Shown here: one piece after another, positions 34,770 to 45,880 of the stretch | Numbering within the stretch: the first letter of the stretch is position 1 | How the letters are laid out: the number at the start of each line of letters is the position of its first letter | From: Cryptomeria japonica | Taxonomy: Eukaryota > Streptophyta > Pinopsida > Cupressales > Cupressaceae | Direction: 5' to 3' | NCBI RefSeq assembly: GCF_030272615.1 | Contig: NC_081406.1 | Coordinates: forward strand, 217,630,997-217,694,996 | DNA length: 64,000 bases | Program-made: the position numbers and the translations under genes | The notes under the pieces: model-generated | Databases searched by the model: none | Told to the model about the DNA's origin: nothing | What the model saw: only the letters and a program-made list of their open reading frames with translations

Positions 34770-36900
34770 ATTTGGTGCAGGAGCACCTTCACAATTTTGG
34801 ATTGTTTGATCATGATGGGATCAAGAATTGAATAAAGGACTATTGTAAGAGTCCAAGTGTGCATTTTAGGTTTCATTATGGTTTAGTTTTATCTTAGAGT
34901 GGTTTAGATAATGTTACTCAAGTTTTCTTTCCAGTTTTGGCCCATAGTGCCTTGTAAGCCAAAAATGGCATTAGTAAAAAATATGTTAAAACCTTGTAAC
35001 AAGCTTAGAAAGGAATCTGAGTAGGTCTATTTAATGATTTTACACCATCTCAAATGGTTAGGTGGAAGATATTTGTCTTGTTGGTCAAAAATGCACTAAG
35101 AGTCAAAAATTGCCAATGTTGTCAAGCAACATTTTGACAAAAAGTGAGAAAAGTTGTAAAATCACTCTACAAGGTAGCTATGGACACAATAAGGGTTGAA
35201 ATGGTTTGAGTTTTCCTATATAAGGACACTTCAAACATTGTAAATGGGTTGGCTTGGTATTAACAAGAAGAAGTTAATGAAATATGACTGTTTTTCATGC
35301 TTTTTGAGCAAAAATTGTTCTAACAGTCCATACAAAGAACTATTTCCATACTGTTCTTTCATGGGAGATTGTGTCATGGTTATATGAAGGTTTTTGATTG
35401 TTTGTGTTAGGGTTTTTATTTTGTTTTGGTTTATCAAAAAAAATCTTTTAGTTTTTGCCTGCTCGCTGCCCTATCAAGGGTTTGAAGCTCTAAAATGTCA
35501 CCACTTGACTAATCCAGGTTTGGGAACCCACATAATGGATTTAGTCAAGTTTTAAATCATGTATATACTGTACATATTCTCTATTGTGTGCCAAAAGTGT
35601 GGTTGGAAGAAGAACTTGAGCGAATACTAGGCAAGTATTGGTTATTTGGCTAGTAGCAAGAACAAAAAACTCAAGATTTGCACCCAAAAGTAATTTGTCA
35701 TGAACAAATGGATGAGGCAGAGGTTTGGGCAGGTGACCAAGTTTATTAAACATAATTTTTATATGTTGGAATAGCTTGTTTCATTTAATCATTCTCTTGT
35801 TGTAAGCAAAACAGTGAGTTCACTATTTTTTTTGGAATTTATGTTTGTAGAAAAGCTCATGGAGTGCTTCAAAGCATGATCCAACCCTTGAATCATGAAG
35901 GAAATGTTATAGGAGGTTTTTTTAATGTTTGAATACCTCATTGAGGTTCTATAAAAGTTTATACTTCTTGTAAAATTGGTCCAAAAATTTTAGCAACAGT
36001 CTGACTGGTAAAGGGTAGGAAGTTGACAGTCACAGTGATATTTCTCTCCATTTTCAGATTGCTTGCCAAGTGTTTGGCATTATGATTGCAAGGCAGCAGT
36101 AGGGGAAGGCTTCATGTTGATTGGGAAGAGGTTCTAAGACAACTTGGAGGCTTTTTTGGTGGAGATGCAATGATTTCCCAATGTGTTTGGATCTAAACCC
36201 TACCAAACCCTACAAAAGTGCCACAAAAAGTAGACAGTCCTCAATCTGCCTTAACAGTGGTTTAAAACACAAAAATCTATCAGCATATACCCCTAAGACA
36301 CCATCCAATTTAATTTTGAAGGAGGAAATACCCATTGTAGAGAAGGACAAGCACAAAAGTGCCAAATTACCCCTCCATAGGCTACTAGCCTTTTTGGTTG
36401 CATAGCACACAAATGACAGTTTTGGTCAAAATGCTCAAACCCAATCAAAAGGAGGAATTGGGGGCTTGTGAAACCTTGGGATATCAATCCTAAATAGTGA
36501 GACAAATGCCAAATAGGCCTTGGGACAGTGTACAGTCCCTTTTGGAGGTTTTTGACCCTTTGGTTGGAATTTGAGTAGCTAAGGGCTATGAGCCTAAAAC
36601 CAAATTGTGAGCATCAAACCTTGAAGAAAACTTTACTGCCCCTACATGTCCATGTAGAAGAATCCTAAGGCATTCTAGAACAATGGGGTGAATGCCAAAG
36701 ATCATATATTGAGGGTGTGTAGATGGGTGGAGTGAGTAACTTGAGTAGATTTGAGCATGGGTATGAGCCAACACCTTAAGGGGAGTTTGTTAGGAAGGTG
36801 ATACTGGAAGTACTTGACACTATAGCCATCAAGACTGATTTTGTAAACACATATAGTAGACTCAAACATGTTTTTGGGTAGCAAATTGAACTTCTTGAGC
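34770..36900. other. Unassigned insert within I's gag
   Basis: About 2.1 kb that separates two coiled-coil parts of gag and fits neither. It starts near TGATTTGGTGCAGGAGCACC (34768-34787), which holds a small hairpin, and has a TATA-like CTATATAAGG at 35215-35224. There is no convincing ORF and no pair of terminal repeats. It resembles a solo LTR plus flank, but the right end is not clear (between 36770 and 36930) and I found no target duplicate. Confidence 0.4.
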
Positions 36901-36923
36901 AAATTGGCCTTTTGAGCACTTTC

Positions 36924-37226
36924 CTAGCAATCCTCCCTATCATAGAAGCACTTTCCTAGCATCTCATTCTTCAAAGAAGCATTCTCTCTCTCAAGCTTGT
37001 TAACCTCATTAGATTTGTCTTGGTATTCTATGATCTGATCTTCTTTCTCCTTCAACTTGTCCATTAATTCCTTCCTATTTTCTCTGTAGATACTTGCTTG
37101 ATCCTTTAGCTCACTAATGAATTCATCAGCAGCATTCAGATTCTTCTTCAAGGTACAAACTTCACTTCTAGCTACATCAAGATCCTCAAGTGCCACATTG
37201 AGTTGTCTCTGGAAATAGAAATCCAT
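36924..37226 (-). pseudogene. I: gag N-terminal remnant, coiled coil
   Basis: 100-residue open stretch starting at ATG 37226, about 55 bases from the primer site. Heptad-like charged sequence: LEDLDVARSEVCTLKKNL, LMDKLKEKEDQIIEYQDK, KLERENASLKNEML. The gag/UBN2 capsid-type domain found at this position in C, D, G and M is absent. A GCACTTTCCTAGCA repeat occurs at 36917 and 36947. Confidence 0.65.
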
Positions 37227-37280
37227 TGAATCAATCTAACAAATCTTCCTCAAGCAATTAAGCTTCCTGGGAGGAACTAG

Positions 37281-37292
37281 GCTATTATACCA
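37281..37292 (-). other. Primer binding site of I, mutated
   Basis: Minus-strand TGGTATAATAGC, two changes from TGGTATCAGAGC; two bases from the LTR. Confidence 0.75.
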
Positions 37293-37294
37293 AT

Positions 37295-38285
37295 TATTTG
37301 AATCAAATATCACTGAGAGGGGGGGGTGAATCGGTGATCTACCAAAAGTTGAAGCCACAAACTTATTCTTTATCCACCGGTTAACAATGCATAACATATA
37401 AGAACATAAACATGCAACAATAAATACACAAATCCACAACATTGAAATTTTTACGTGGAAACACAAAAAGGCAAAAATCACGGTGGGGTTGGAACCCACA
37501 ATATTCATATACTATGGCAAGGAGTACATAAATATTACATATATGGGAATGCACTTGCATTTAGGCTCACTGCCTAAAGCTCACTGCCTAAATTAAGTTG
37601 CCCAGAGGGCTACAACCCTCAAGGAAGTCGCACTGACTTATAATGTGTTTACAATGTATAAATACAATGAAATGAACTCTTAATCAGCATCTGTCTATGG
37701 AAATATGAGATTCAGTTAGGCTCTGAATATATGACTATCTCTGCTCTCTAAATACTTTGGCTCTGTCTCAGTCAACTACTGGTTGGTTTGAAAGAAAAAT
37801 ACGCACGTGAAACTGCGCTTAGTTGCACCAAAATGGAGCACCATACACATAATATAGCAAAAATCAATTGCCAAAATGATCTTATATATATGGTCTTACC
37901 ACAAAAATAATCTCCTTCAAGTCAGCTTCAATAAGTGTAATGTGTAGATCAAGTCGACTTCAATCTCGAATGAAACATAGCACCAGAGAAAAATATTATA
38001 ACCACATGCTTCCTAAAGGTCTTCCATATCATTGAGATCACAAAAGAAATCTTAAAAAACACCATAATCACCAGAGATCATTCTGAATCAAAACATTACT
38101 GAAATACCCTATTTTACCCTATTTTGTCGGTTAACTGTCTACCGGTTACCTCCATCTTCCAGATAGGCTGGATCATGTTTGTCGGATTGAACAACCATGA
38201 AGAGTTGCCATCAGTGACAACCCTAAACAAATAATCAATCACCGAAAATCACCTAAAATCACCGGATGAGTGTCAACTGCCAGCA
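37295..38285 (-). repeat. 5' LTR of I
   Basis: Begins TATTTGAATC (family form TGTTAGAATC) and ends TGCCAGCA (family form TGCCAACA). Pairs with 28976-29887 over its whole length apart from an 85-base block. Confidence 0.9.
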
Positions 38286-39450
38286 CTCTTCCACTCATCA
38301 ACATCACCAACCCAATCAGCATCAGTGTAAGCACATAACATGAAACCATCATTCTTTGGATACCAGAAACCATAATCCATAGTTCCCTTCAAGTATCTAA
38401 ATATTCTTTTTACAGTAGTGACATGACTCTCTTTCGGATCAGCCTGATATCTAGCAGCCATGCATACATCATGCATAATGTCCGACCTAGTCTGAGAAAG
38501 ATATGGTAATCCACCAACCATAGATCTCTACAAACTCTGATTATCTTTCAAACATTCATTTCTTAGACAATTTGCAGTTACTCACCATAGGAGTTCCAAC
38601 CGGTTTGGAGTCATCTAACCCAAACTTCTTCAGCAATTCCTTCACATATTTAGTTTGAGATATAAAATCACATTTTCCAGTTTGTGAACTCTGCAAACCT
38701 AAGAAAATTTTCATCTAACCTATCATAGACATCTCAAAATATTTATGTATATTACCAGCAAACTTCATGATCAAGTCATCATCTCCTCCAAAGATAATAT
38801 CATCAACAAGGACTTCAATAATCAAGATGCTATCATTCTCAATCTTAAAATACAGATTACTGTCAGCAGTCCCTTTATTAAATACTAATTTCAGTAAGTA
38901 CTTATCCAATCTGGCATACCAGGTTCTTGGGGCTTGTTTCAATCCATAAAGAGATTTCTTCAGTTTACATACCATGTCTCCATCATATAATAATAAAAAT
39001 ACATCAATTTTCTCAATGTAGACTTCTTCCTCAAGATCACCATTCAGAAAAGATGACTTGACATCCATCTGATACACCTTGAAATCTTTATAAGCAGCAT
39101 ATGCAAGTAATAGTCTAACAACTTCAAGTTTGGCTACTAGAGCTTTAGTCTCTTGATAATCAATTCCTTCTTTCTATGAATATCCTTTGCATACTAGTCT
39201 TTCTTTATTTCTGACTGCACCTGCTTCATTCAATTTATTCCTGAATACCCATTTAGTACCTATAACATTCTTATCTTTAGGTCTAGGCACAAGTTCTCGT
39301 GTGTTATTCATTTCAATCTAATCTAATTCTTCTTCCACATCTCTTACCCAGTTTTCATCTTTGCAAGATTCAACGACATCTTTAGGTTCAACTTTAGAAA
39401 TCAAACATACCTCTTCAATAGCTAGCCTTCTTCTAGTCATCACACCTTTA
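38286..39450 (-). pseudogene. J: reverse transcriptase and first part of RNase H
   Basis: From right to left: MTRRRLAIEEVC-like start near 39450, [33 protein letters not shown], then the open stretch 38715-39077 with [38 protein letters not shown] and the catalytic site as VLVDDIIFGG (Tyr of YVDD replaced by Leu). Then MVGGLPYLSQTRSDIM and RIFRYLKGTMDYGFWYPK (38273-38521), and RNase H up to YTDADWVGDVDEWKS, where I interrupts. At least three stops. Confidence 0.85.
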
Positions 39451-39662
39451 TTTTTATCTCTAATAATCTAGTTTTTAGAATGATTCAATCTTACATACCT
39501 CAGAGTCTTCTAATTGTTCTGATTTTTAGGTTCCTGCACCTCTCCACCGGCAGCAACAACATCCGCATCACCTATCTCTATTGGATCATTTTGCTTCTAT
39601 TCTTTAGACTGGATAGGATTTAGAACAATGTGTTGACCATCATCATATCCGCAAGCTCTAAT

Positions 39663-40409
39663 TTATTTTCCAAGGTTCTCATCCACCTTCACATTTGCAC
39701 TTTCCACTTTCTTTCTCAGTCTCTTATTGTAGCACCGGTAGGATTTTCTCTTTGTTGAATATCCCAAGAAAATTCCTTCATCATTTCTTGCATCAAAATT
39801 TCCTATGTTTCCATCTCTCATGATATAACATTTGCTACCAAATATTCTGAAATATCTCATAGTAGGAACATGACCAAACCATAGCTCATAAGGAGTCTTA
39901 CCGGTATCACCTTTAATATGAACTCGGTTGAACGTGTAAACAATAGTGCTAATAGATTCTCTCCAATAGATCTTCATAACATTCCCTTCAATTAGCATAG
40001 TCCTTACAACATCCAAAATAGTCATGTTCTTCCTGCCAACAAATCTATTATGTTGTGGGGTTCTAGGAGTAGAGAATTGTATTCTAATCCCATGCTTCTC
40101 AAGGAATGAATCAAACTCACCGAAACAAAATTCTCCTCCCCTGTCAGATCTCGGACATTTCACATTCAATCGTGACTCAATCTCAACCTTTTCTTTGAAT
40201 ATCTTGAATTTGTCTAATGCTTCAGATTTCTCCTTCAAAAAGACAACCCACATCATCCAGAAATAATCATCAATTAGCAACATAAAATATTTGTCTCCCT
40301 GCACACTTCTAACATTTGTAGGTCCACATAGGCCAGTATGCACAAGATCTAGCAATCCATCAGATGCAAACTTCTTTCTATTAAAACAAATACTTGTTTC
40401 CTTACCCAA
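39663..40409 (-). pseudogene. J: integrase, catalytic residues lost
   Basis: One 248-residue open stretch, the longest uninterrupted one in the window. It reads DLVHTGLCGPTNVRS, LLIDDYFWMMWVVFLKEKSE, RSDRGGEFCFGEF, QFSTPRTPQHNRFVGRKNMT, ESISTIVYTFNRVHIKGDTG, TPYELWFGHVPTMRYFRIFG and GIFLGYSTKRKSYRCYNKRL. Against the copia consensus the first catalytic Asp (HTDLCGP) is Gly and the Glu (VVERKN) is Gly; only the middle Asp (RSDRGG) remains. Open but inactive. Confidence 0.9.
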
Positions 40410-40860
40410 TTGACATTACTTACATACCGGATTAGTAGGCTTAATAATCTTAGGCAGATCTCTAACAGCTTGAGTAGAACTTATCTTAATCATTGAATCA
40501 AAATTAACATGACACATTCTCCTATGCCACAACAAACTTTCATCAATTTGAGAAATCAAATATATTACCTTCAATTTTAGTTCTAGATGCAATCTATATA
40601 CTAGAGGCATTTACGATTTTTCATTACCATTCTTGAATTGTAAATCATATCCTTTTTCCACCATATGTCCAAGACAAGAGATTATGCTTCAAACCTTCAA
40701 CATACAGAACATCATTAGTATTATGCTTACCATCAAAGGAAATAGAACCTCTACCATGGATCACATAGACTTTCTCATCTCCAAATCTCACTATTCCACC
40801 ATAATATCTTTCCATACTCAAAAATTTTCTTTTATCATTGATCATATGATGTGAACAACT
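40410..40860 (-). pseudogene. J: protease end and pre-integrase
   Basis: 40645-40845 reads MINDKRKFLSMERYYGG, IVRFGDEKVYVIHGRGSIS and DVLYVEGLKHNLLSW, the segment after the protease site. The site itself (D-S-S) is put out of frame by one extra T near 40868-40873. 40416-40610 reads ESLLWHRRMCHVNFDSMIKI, the GAG-pre-integrase block. Confidence 0.85.
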
Positions 40861-41485
40861 ACTGTCAAATTACCCATTCATCTTTTTCTTCAACTTTAGC
40901 AGCTAAAGCTTTCTCCTCAATAGTGCAACTAGTGGGATCAATAGGCACTGATCCATCTTCTTTAATGGTAAGAAACACAACTTCATCTCCTTCTGATTCT
41001 TCATTTATAGCACCTTCATCAACAACATCATAGTAGTTCTTTCTGATGCTTATAATTCCAATTAGACTTGTAAGGCTTATCATACTTATCATGCTTCTCA
41101 TTTCTATCATGCTTATCAAATTTATCATACCTATCATACTTCACTATTCTCTCTAGGCACCTAGAAGCAAAATGTCCTACCTTATTACAAGAGAAACATT
41201 TCAAGGGAAATTTTTGATCATACTTACTGGATCCTTTAGGCAGTATCTGGGAAATCAATGCTTCAAGATAATCTAGTTCTCTTTCCCACTCTTCCATCTC
41301 TCTTCTTTATCTTTCATATCTAAATATTCTACATTCTTCAGGATCATACTTCTTCTTTCTGGATACAGATGTTCTAAATGTTGTCTCAGACTTTCCATGT
41401 GATTCACCAAATTTTCTTAGCTCAAATGCAACAATCTTTCCAACCAACATATCTCTTGTTACTGTAGTCACACTCTGGATCTCAT
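40861..41485 (-). pseudogene. J: gag C-terminus and zinc knuckle
   Basis: SVTTVTRDMLVGKIVAFEL (from about 41470), then a complete knuckle CFSCNKVGHFASRC (about 41160-41200) followed by a repetitive Asp/Lys/Tyr/His tract (YDRYDKFDKHDRNEKHDKYD, about 41075-41140). The acidic stretch EGDEVVFLTIKEDGS leads to the protease. Interrupted by K at the bases CTCAT (41481-41485). Confidence 0.85.
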
Positions 41486-42413
41486 TGTTGGAATCCAAGA
41501 ACATTGAGAGGGGGGGGGGGAGGGTGAATCAACGTTCTACCGGTAATGCTAGTTTTCAACTTATTACTTATGAACTCATTAACAGTAACTAAAATTAAAG
41601 TGTATATACCAAATAACACATAGAAAGGCAACACCATAACACCAAGATTTATACGTGGAAAACCCTACAAAGGGAAAAACAACAGTGGAGTTGATACCCA
41701 CAATATCTATATACTTGATCAAGGTATACAAATATTAAATGAGAGGGTCTGCACATTCAAAAAGGCCAACTACCTAGAGCTCACTGCTCAAACACAAAAT
41801 AAAAAGTCTCACTGACATAAAATATTAAAAAGTGTTTACAACAAAAAACTAACTTATAAACTACATTTGACCATGCTGGATAAGTTTTGGTGAATGCTCA
41901 GATAACCTTGTCTGTGTATCGATTTGTTGATGCTCTATTTTGCTACCAATTATGCTATGCACGTGAAACTGCACACATATGCTTCTTGTCACTTACCAAA
42001 ATGCTCACTAAAAATATTCGCAACCAATAATTTGCATTGCATCACACATTTGATTTATCTCTGAATCTTCTTAAATATCCTTTTGTCTTTACCATGTCGG
42101 CTTCAATAAGAAATAAAAACATGTTGGCTGCCAAAACATAATGAAATCCAAACATAAATCCAATGACCATATCGGACATCACACGTTACCACAAAATCCA
42201 TGAAAGAAATAATTGGGATCAAAATATTTCCTAACTGGCTCCTATCCATTACCAGGTTTCATATACACATTACCAAGATCTAAACATGTTACCGAGATCA
42301 GGACTAAGCCAGGTATGAAATGAATGTCGGTGCCGGTGCCAGTGTAAAGCAATGTGAATACAAATACCGGTTAGGTGTAATGAATGTTGGTTAACCAAAC
42401 AATGAAACCATTT
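41486..42413 (-). repeat. 3' LTR of K, left part
   Basis: TGTTGGAATCCAAGAACATTGAG at 41486, then a run of G (41509-41520) and GTGAATCAACG. Ends at the duplicate CATTT (42409-42413) beside M. Confidence 0.85.
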
Positions 42414-43504
42414 TGTTGGTATTATGGATGTGTTGCATTGGTTTTGTCATTGATGTCAACACTTATCAACACTTATCCTTCTGGAGATCTTTGGTTATGT
42501 TGAACTAGCACATTATGTTCACCGACAAAATGACTTATGCACAGTCACTGGTATATCACTCACTGACAGGTTATATTATTCACTGACATTGAGGATGACT
42601 TGTTATCATCTGGAGATCACTTGGTTATGTCAAAGACATGGTTTGAACACTTGGTTTTGGTATTTTGGTTATTGGTATAATTGGGTTGACATATTTGTTG
42701 TTACTGGCAAATTGGTCTAGTTTATGGACCAACATGCATTATCTATTCTAGATCAGCACTACACGTTGTGGAAATGATTTAATTAATTGGATTTTGTTGT
42801 AATTGTATTGAGATGACATGATGCATCACATCTTGGCTTATCTGAATTTATTTAATTGTAATATTATTTATTAGCCGACCTACACATTTAGTCTTAGGTT
42901 TTGGTATATATGTAAGATCTCATTTGTGAGATGAAGGAAAAGATAGAGATACGGTATATGGTTATGGTATTGTAACATGGTATGTGGGAATATTGAAGAT
43001 TATATGAGCATACCATAGAGAAGGTTCAAGGAAGGTTTGAAGGTGATTATCAGAGCTTAACCGGTACTGAATCCAGCATTGGAGACGCTACTTTGAGCAG
43101 TACATTATCATTGGATTTAATCATCCAATTGTAGTCAGTGTGACTCCTATTTTGTGATTGAGCAGTGAGCTCTATGCGGTTGGCCTTTCTGCATGTGTAT
43201 ACCCCATTTGTATACACATACTATTTGCAGCAGTATCATCTGATTGTGGGTAAGGTTTCCCACCGTGGTTTTTCCCCTTACAGGGTTTCCACGTACAATT
43301 CTTTGTGTTATGTGTTGTGTATGTTATTTCACTTTCTCTTATATGCATTGAGTTTCACCGGTATTAATATTAACTACTAGTCTGTCTACTGGCATTAAGT
43401 TTGGTCTACCAATATTAAGTATCAAGTTTGATTAAATTATATTTGGGTTGAAATTAATAGACAATTGATTCACCCCCCCTCTCAGTTGCCTCCAAGTCCT
43501 AACA
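42414..43504 (+). repeat. 5' LTR of M
   Basis: 1,091 bp, TGTTGGTATTATGG to CCTAACA. A 13-base duplication (AACACTTATCAACACTTATC) at 42460-42480 is absent from the 3' LTR. Contains the GGTTTCCACGTACAA block near 43285 shared by the other copia LTRs. Confidence 0.92.
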
Positions 43505-43506
43505 AT

Positions 43507-43518
43507 TGGTATCAAAGC
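43507..43518 (+). other. Primer binding site of M
   Basis: TGGTATCAAAGC, initiator tRNA-Met type with one change, two bases after the LTR. Confidence 0.9.
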
Positions 43519-43561
43519 TAAGTCCTCTTTTTGCAGAAGTTTAACAACTTGAGGAGATTCT

Positions 43562-44482
43562 ATGGCAACTAACTTTTTCAGGAAGGACAGTCTGAAACTT
43601 GATGGAACTAACTATGGTATATGGAAGATTGAAATGGAGACACATCTGAATTGCATTGGAAAAGACATATGGGATGTTACAAATAATGGCTATGTTGGTC
43701 CTACACCGAATCAACCTAATCCACCAACATTGGGTAAGGATCAAGAGAATCATTGCAAAGTAAGAGAAACACTCTTGAGCACCTTGTCAGATCAGCAAAT
43801 CATGTGATTATCTAACTGATCTACTGCTAAAGCTATTTTGGATAAATTGGAGACATTGAATGAAGCAGATACCACTGTCAAAATTGCAAAATTGGAATGC
43901 TTCTGGGTCAGGTATGAAAATCTGAAAATGGAAGAAGATGAAAGAATTTTTGCTTTTTCGGAAAGGGTTAATGAAATTTTTTTGGGAATACAATGTTGTG
44001 AAGGTTCCTTAAGTGAAGATGAAATTGTTTCTAAAGTTTTAAGAGCATTGCCACCGGCATACAAAATGAAAGTAACTGTTATTAATGAGTTGAGAACAAT
44101 GCCTAATACATCTGTATCTAGAGATACCTTGGTTAGAAAACTTTCAACATTTGAGCTTGAGGAATTTGGTCTTGTTGCTACAATTAAGACAGATTTAGCC
44201 TTCAAAGCAACATCATCATCATCTGATAAATCTAATTGGAAAGAACTTTATGCAAGAGAAATTGAAGATATCAGAAGGGAAAATGAAGAACTGGAAGAAC
44301 TTGAAGCAATATTTGCAAGGAAAATGCCAACAGGTACTATTGGAAGTAAGTATGAAGGTAAAGAACCATTTAAATGTTTTAACTACAATAAAGCTAGTCA
44401 TATGGCATCTATATGTCCTGATAGACATGCAAGATTAAGAGAAGAAGCTAAAAGAACATATAAGCCTAACCCTGAATATTAG
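43562..44482 (+). pseudogene. M: gag
   Basis: Starts MATNFFRKDSLKLDGTNYG, 44 bases after the primer site. One frame throughout with stops at 43805 and 43817. Gag motifs: WKIEMETHLNCIGKDIWDV, ENLKMEEDERIFAFSERVNE, ALPPAYKMKVTVINELRTM, TLVRKLSTFELEEFG. The zinc knuckle (about 44372-44413) reads CFNYNKASHMASIC: second Cys is Tyr and Gly is Ser, so zinc binding is doubtful. Ends at TAG 44480-44482. Confidence 0.9.
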
Positions 44483-45060
44483 AGATACAAATTTAAGAGG
44501 AATAGAGACAAATCATGTTACTATGTTGATGAAGGAGTTACTGATGATTATGATGAAGAACCAACAAACAATGGATGGGCTTTTGTTGCAATAAAAGAAG
44601 ATCAACTGGCACCTACTGTTCCACCAGTAAAGCAGGCCCTAGCAGCTAAAATTGAAGAAAAGGATGAATGGATTATAGATTCGAAATGTTCACATCATAT
44701 GACTAGTGATAAAAGTAAATTCTTATCTTTTCAGGAATACAATGGAGGTCTAGTAAGATTTGGGGATGATAAACCTTGTTTGATCAGAGGAAAAGGCACT
44801 ATCTCTTTTGATGGTAAGCACAATACTGACAACGTTTATTATGTTGAAGGTTTGAAGCATAATATTTTGAGTGTTGGTTAATTAGTTGAAAAGGGATTTC
44901 AGTTATAATTCAAGAATGGTAAATGCAAAATCATGAATAGAACTTGTTTGGAGATTGCAATCGGTAATCGGACTAGAGGTAATATCTTTCATTTGAATAA
45001 AAATGAAAAGACATGCTTGATTGCACATATTCATGAAAGTTGGTTATTGCATAAAAGACT
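44483..45060 (+). pseudogene. M: protease and pre-integrase
   Basis: Same frame as gag: SCYYVDEGVTDDYDEE, then the protease site IIDSKCSHHMTSDKSKF (DSG changed to DSK, Asp kept), GLVRFGDDKPCLIRGKGTIS and VYYVEGLKHNILSVG, with stops at 44879 and 44906. HESWLLHKRL near 45040 is followed by a two-base loss at about 45058 that shifts the frame before CHVNFD. Confidence 0.85.
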
Positions 45061-45880
45061 GTCATGTGAATTTTGATTGCATTATAAAGATTAGTTCATC
45101 TAAGGGAGTAAGGGATTTACCTAAGATTGTAAAACCTCATAATCCATTATGTAAGGAATGTCAAATGGGAAAACAAGTTAGAACAAATTTTAAGAGTATT
45201 TCTAAAAAACCAATAATGTTCTTGATTTAATTCATACTGACTTGTGTGGTCCGGCAAGAACAAGAAGTCTGCAGGGAGATAGATACTTTATGTTAATCAT
45301 TGATGATTATTTTAGAATGTGTTGGGTTACTTTTCTCAGGGAGAAATCAGAAGCTTTTGGTAAATTCAAATTATTCAAAGCAATAGTAGAGAATGAAACC
45401 GGTAAGAAAATCAAATTTTTAAGATCAGATCAAGGAGGTGAATTTACATCTAAGTAGTTTAATACATTTTGTGAAGTGAATGGAATTAGAAGAAAACTAT
45501 CAGCATTCCAGACACCTCAGCAAAATGGAGTTGTGGAAAGGAAGAACATAACTATTCTGGATGCAACTAGAAGCATCATATTAGAAGCAAATCTACCTCA
45601 TGTGTACTGGAGACAAGAAGTCAATACAATGGTTTACACTTATAAGAGAGTTCACATCAAAGGTGAAACCGGTAAGACACCTTATGAACTATGGTTTGGT
45701 AATACTCCTACTCTTAAATACTTAAGAATATTTGGAAGAAAATGCTACATTAGGAGAGATGAGTATATTGGCAAATTTGATCCTAGAATTGTTGAAGGAA
45801 TATTTCTTGGTTATTAATCTAAGAGCAAGGCATATAGATGTTTTAATAGAAGATTGTAGAAAATCATTGAGAGTACAAAT
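45061..45880 (+). pseudogene. M: integrase
   Basis: VRDLPKIVKPHNPLCKECQM (45100 region), then TDLCGPARTRSLQGDRYFM with the first Asp, DYFRMCWVTFLREKSEAFGK, LRSDQGGEFTSK with the second Asp followed by a stop (45455), TPQQNGVVERKNITI with the Glu, VYTYKRVHIKGETGKTPYEL and YLRIFGRKCYIRRDEY, EGIFLGY. All three catalytic acidic residues are present, but frame changes near 45058 and 45228 and stops at 45455, 45815 and 45857 inactivate it. Confidence 0.9.

Larger units (their letters stand above)
28976..38285 (-). mobile_element. Element I: non-autonomous Sirevirus-like element with an extra long ORF
   Basis: LTRs 28976-29887 and 37295-38285, initiator-Met primer site and polypurine tract in place. 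The interior holds a coiled-coil/zinc-knuckle gag remnant (34030-37226, itself interrupted) and a long degenerate ORF (about 30130-33650). No integrase, RT or RNase H is present. No good target duplicate: CCATT on the left, CTCTT on the right. Flanking genes do not rejoin. Confidence 0.8.
38286..41485 (-). mobile_element. Element J: internal part of a Ty1-copia retrotransposon
   Basis: Minus-strand gag C-terminus, protease, integrase and RT, ending in RNase H at 38286 where I's LTR begins. Its gag is cut at 41485 by K. LTRs and both gene ends are not seen; the gag N-terminus should lie beyond K, right of the window. Confidence 0.85.

Noticed and set aside
36121-36510. Overlapping ORFs (94, 66 and 70 codons) on both strands
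   Set aside because: No motif and no support from codon pattern; within the unassigned insert.
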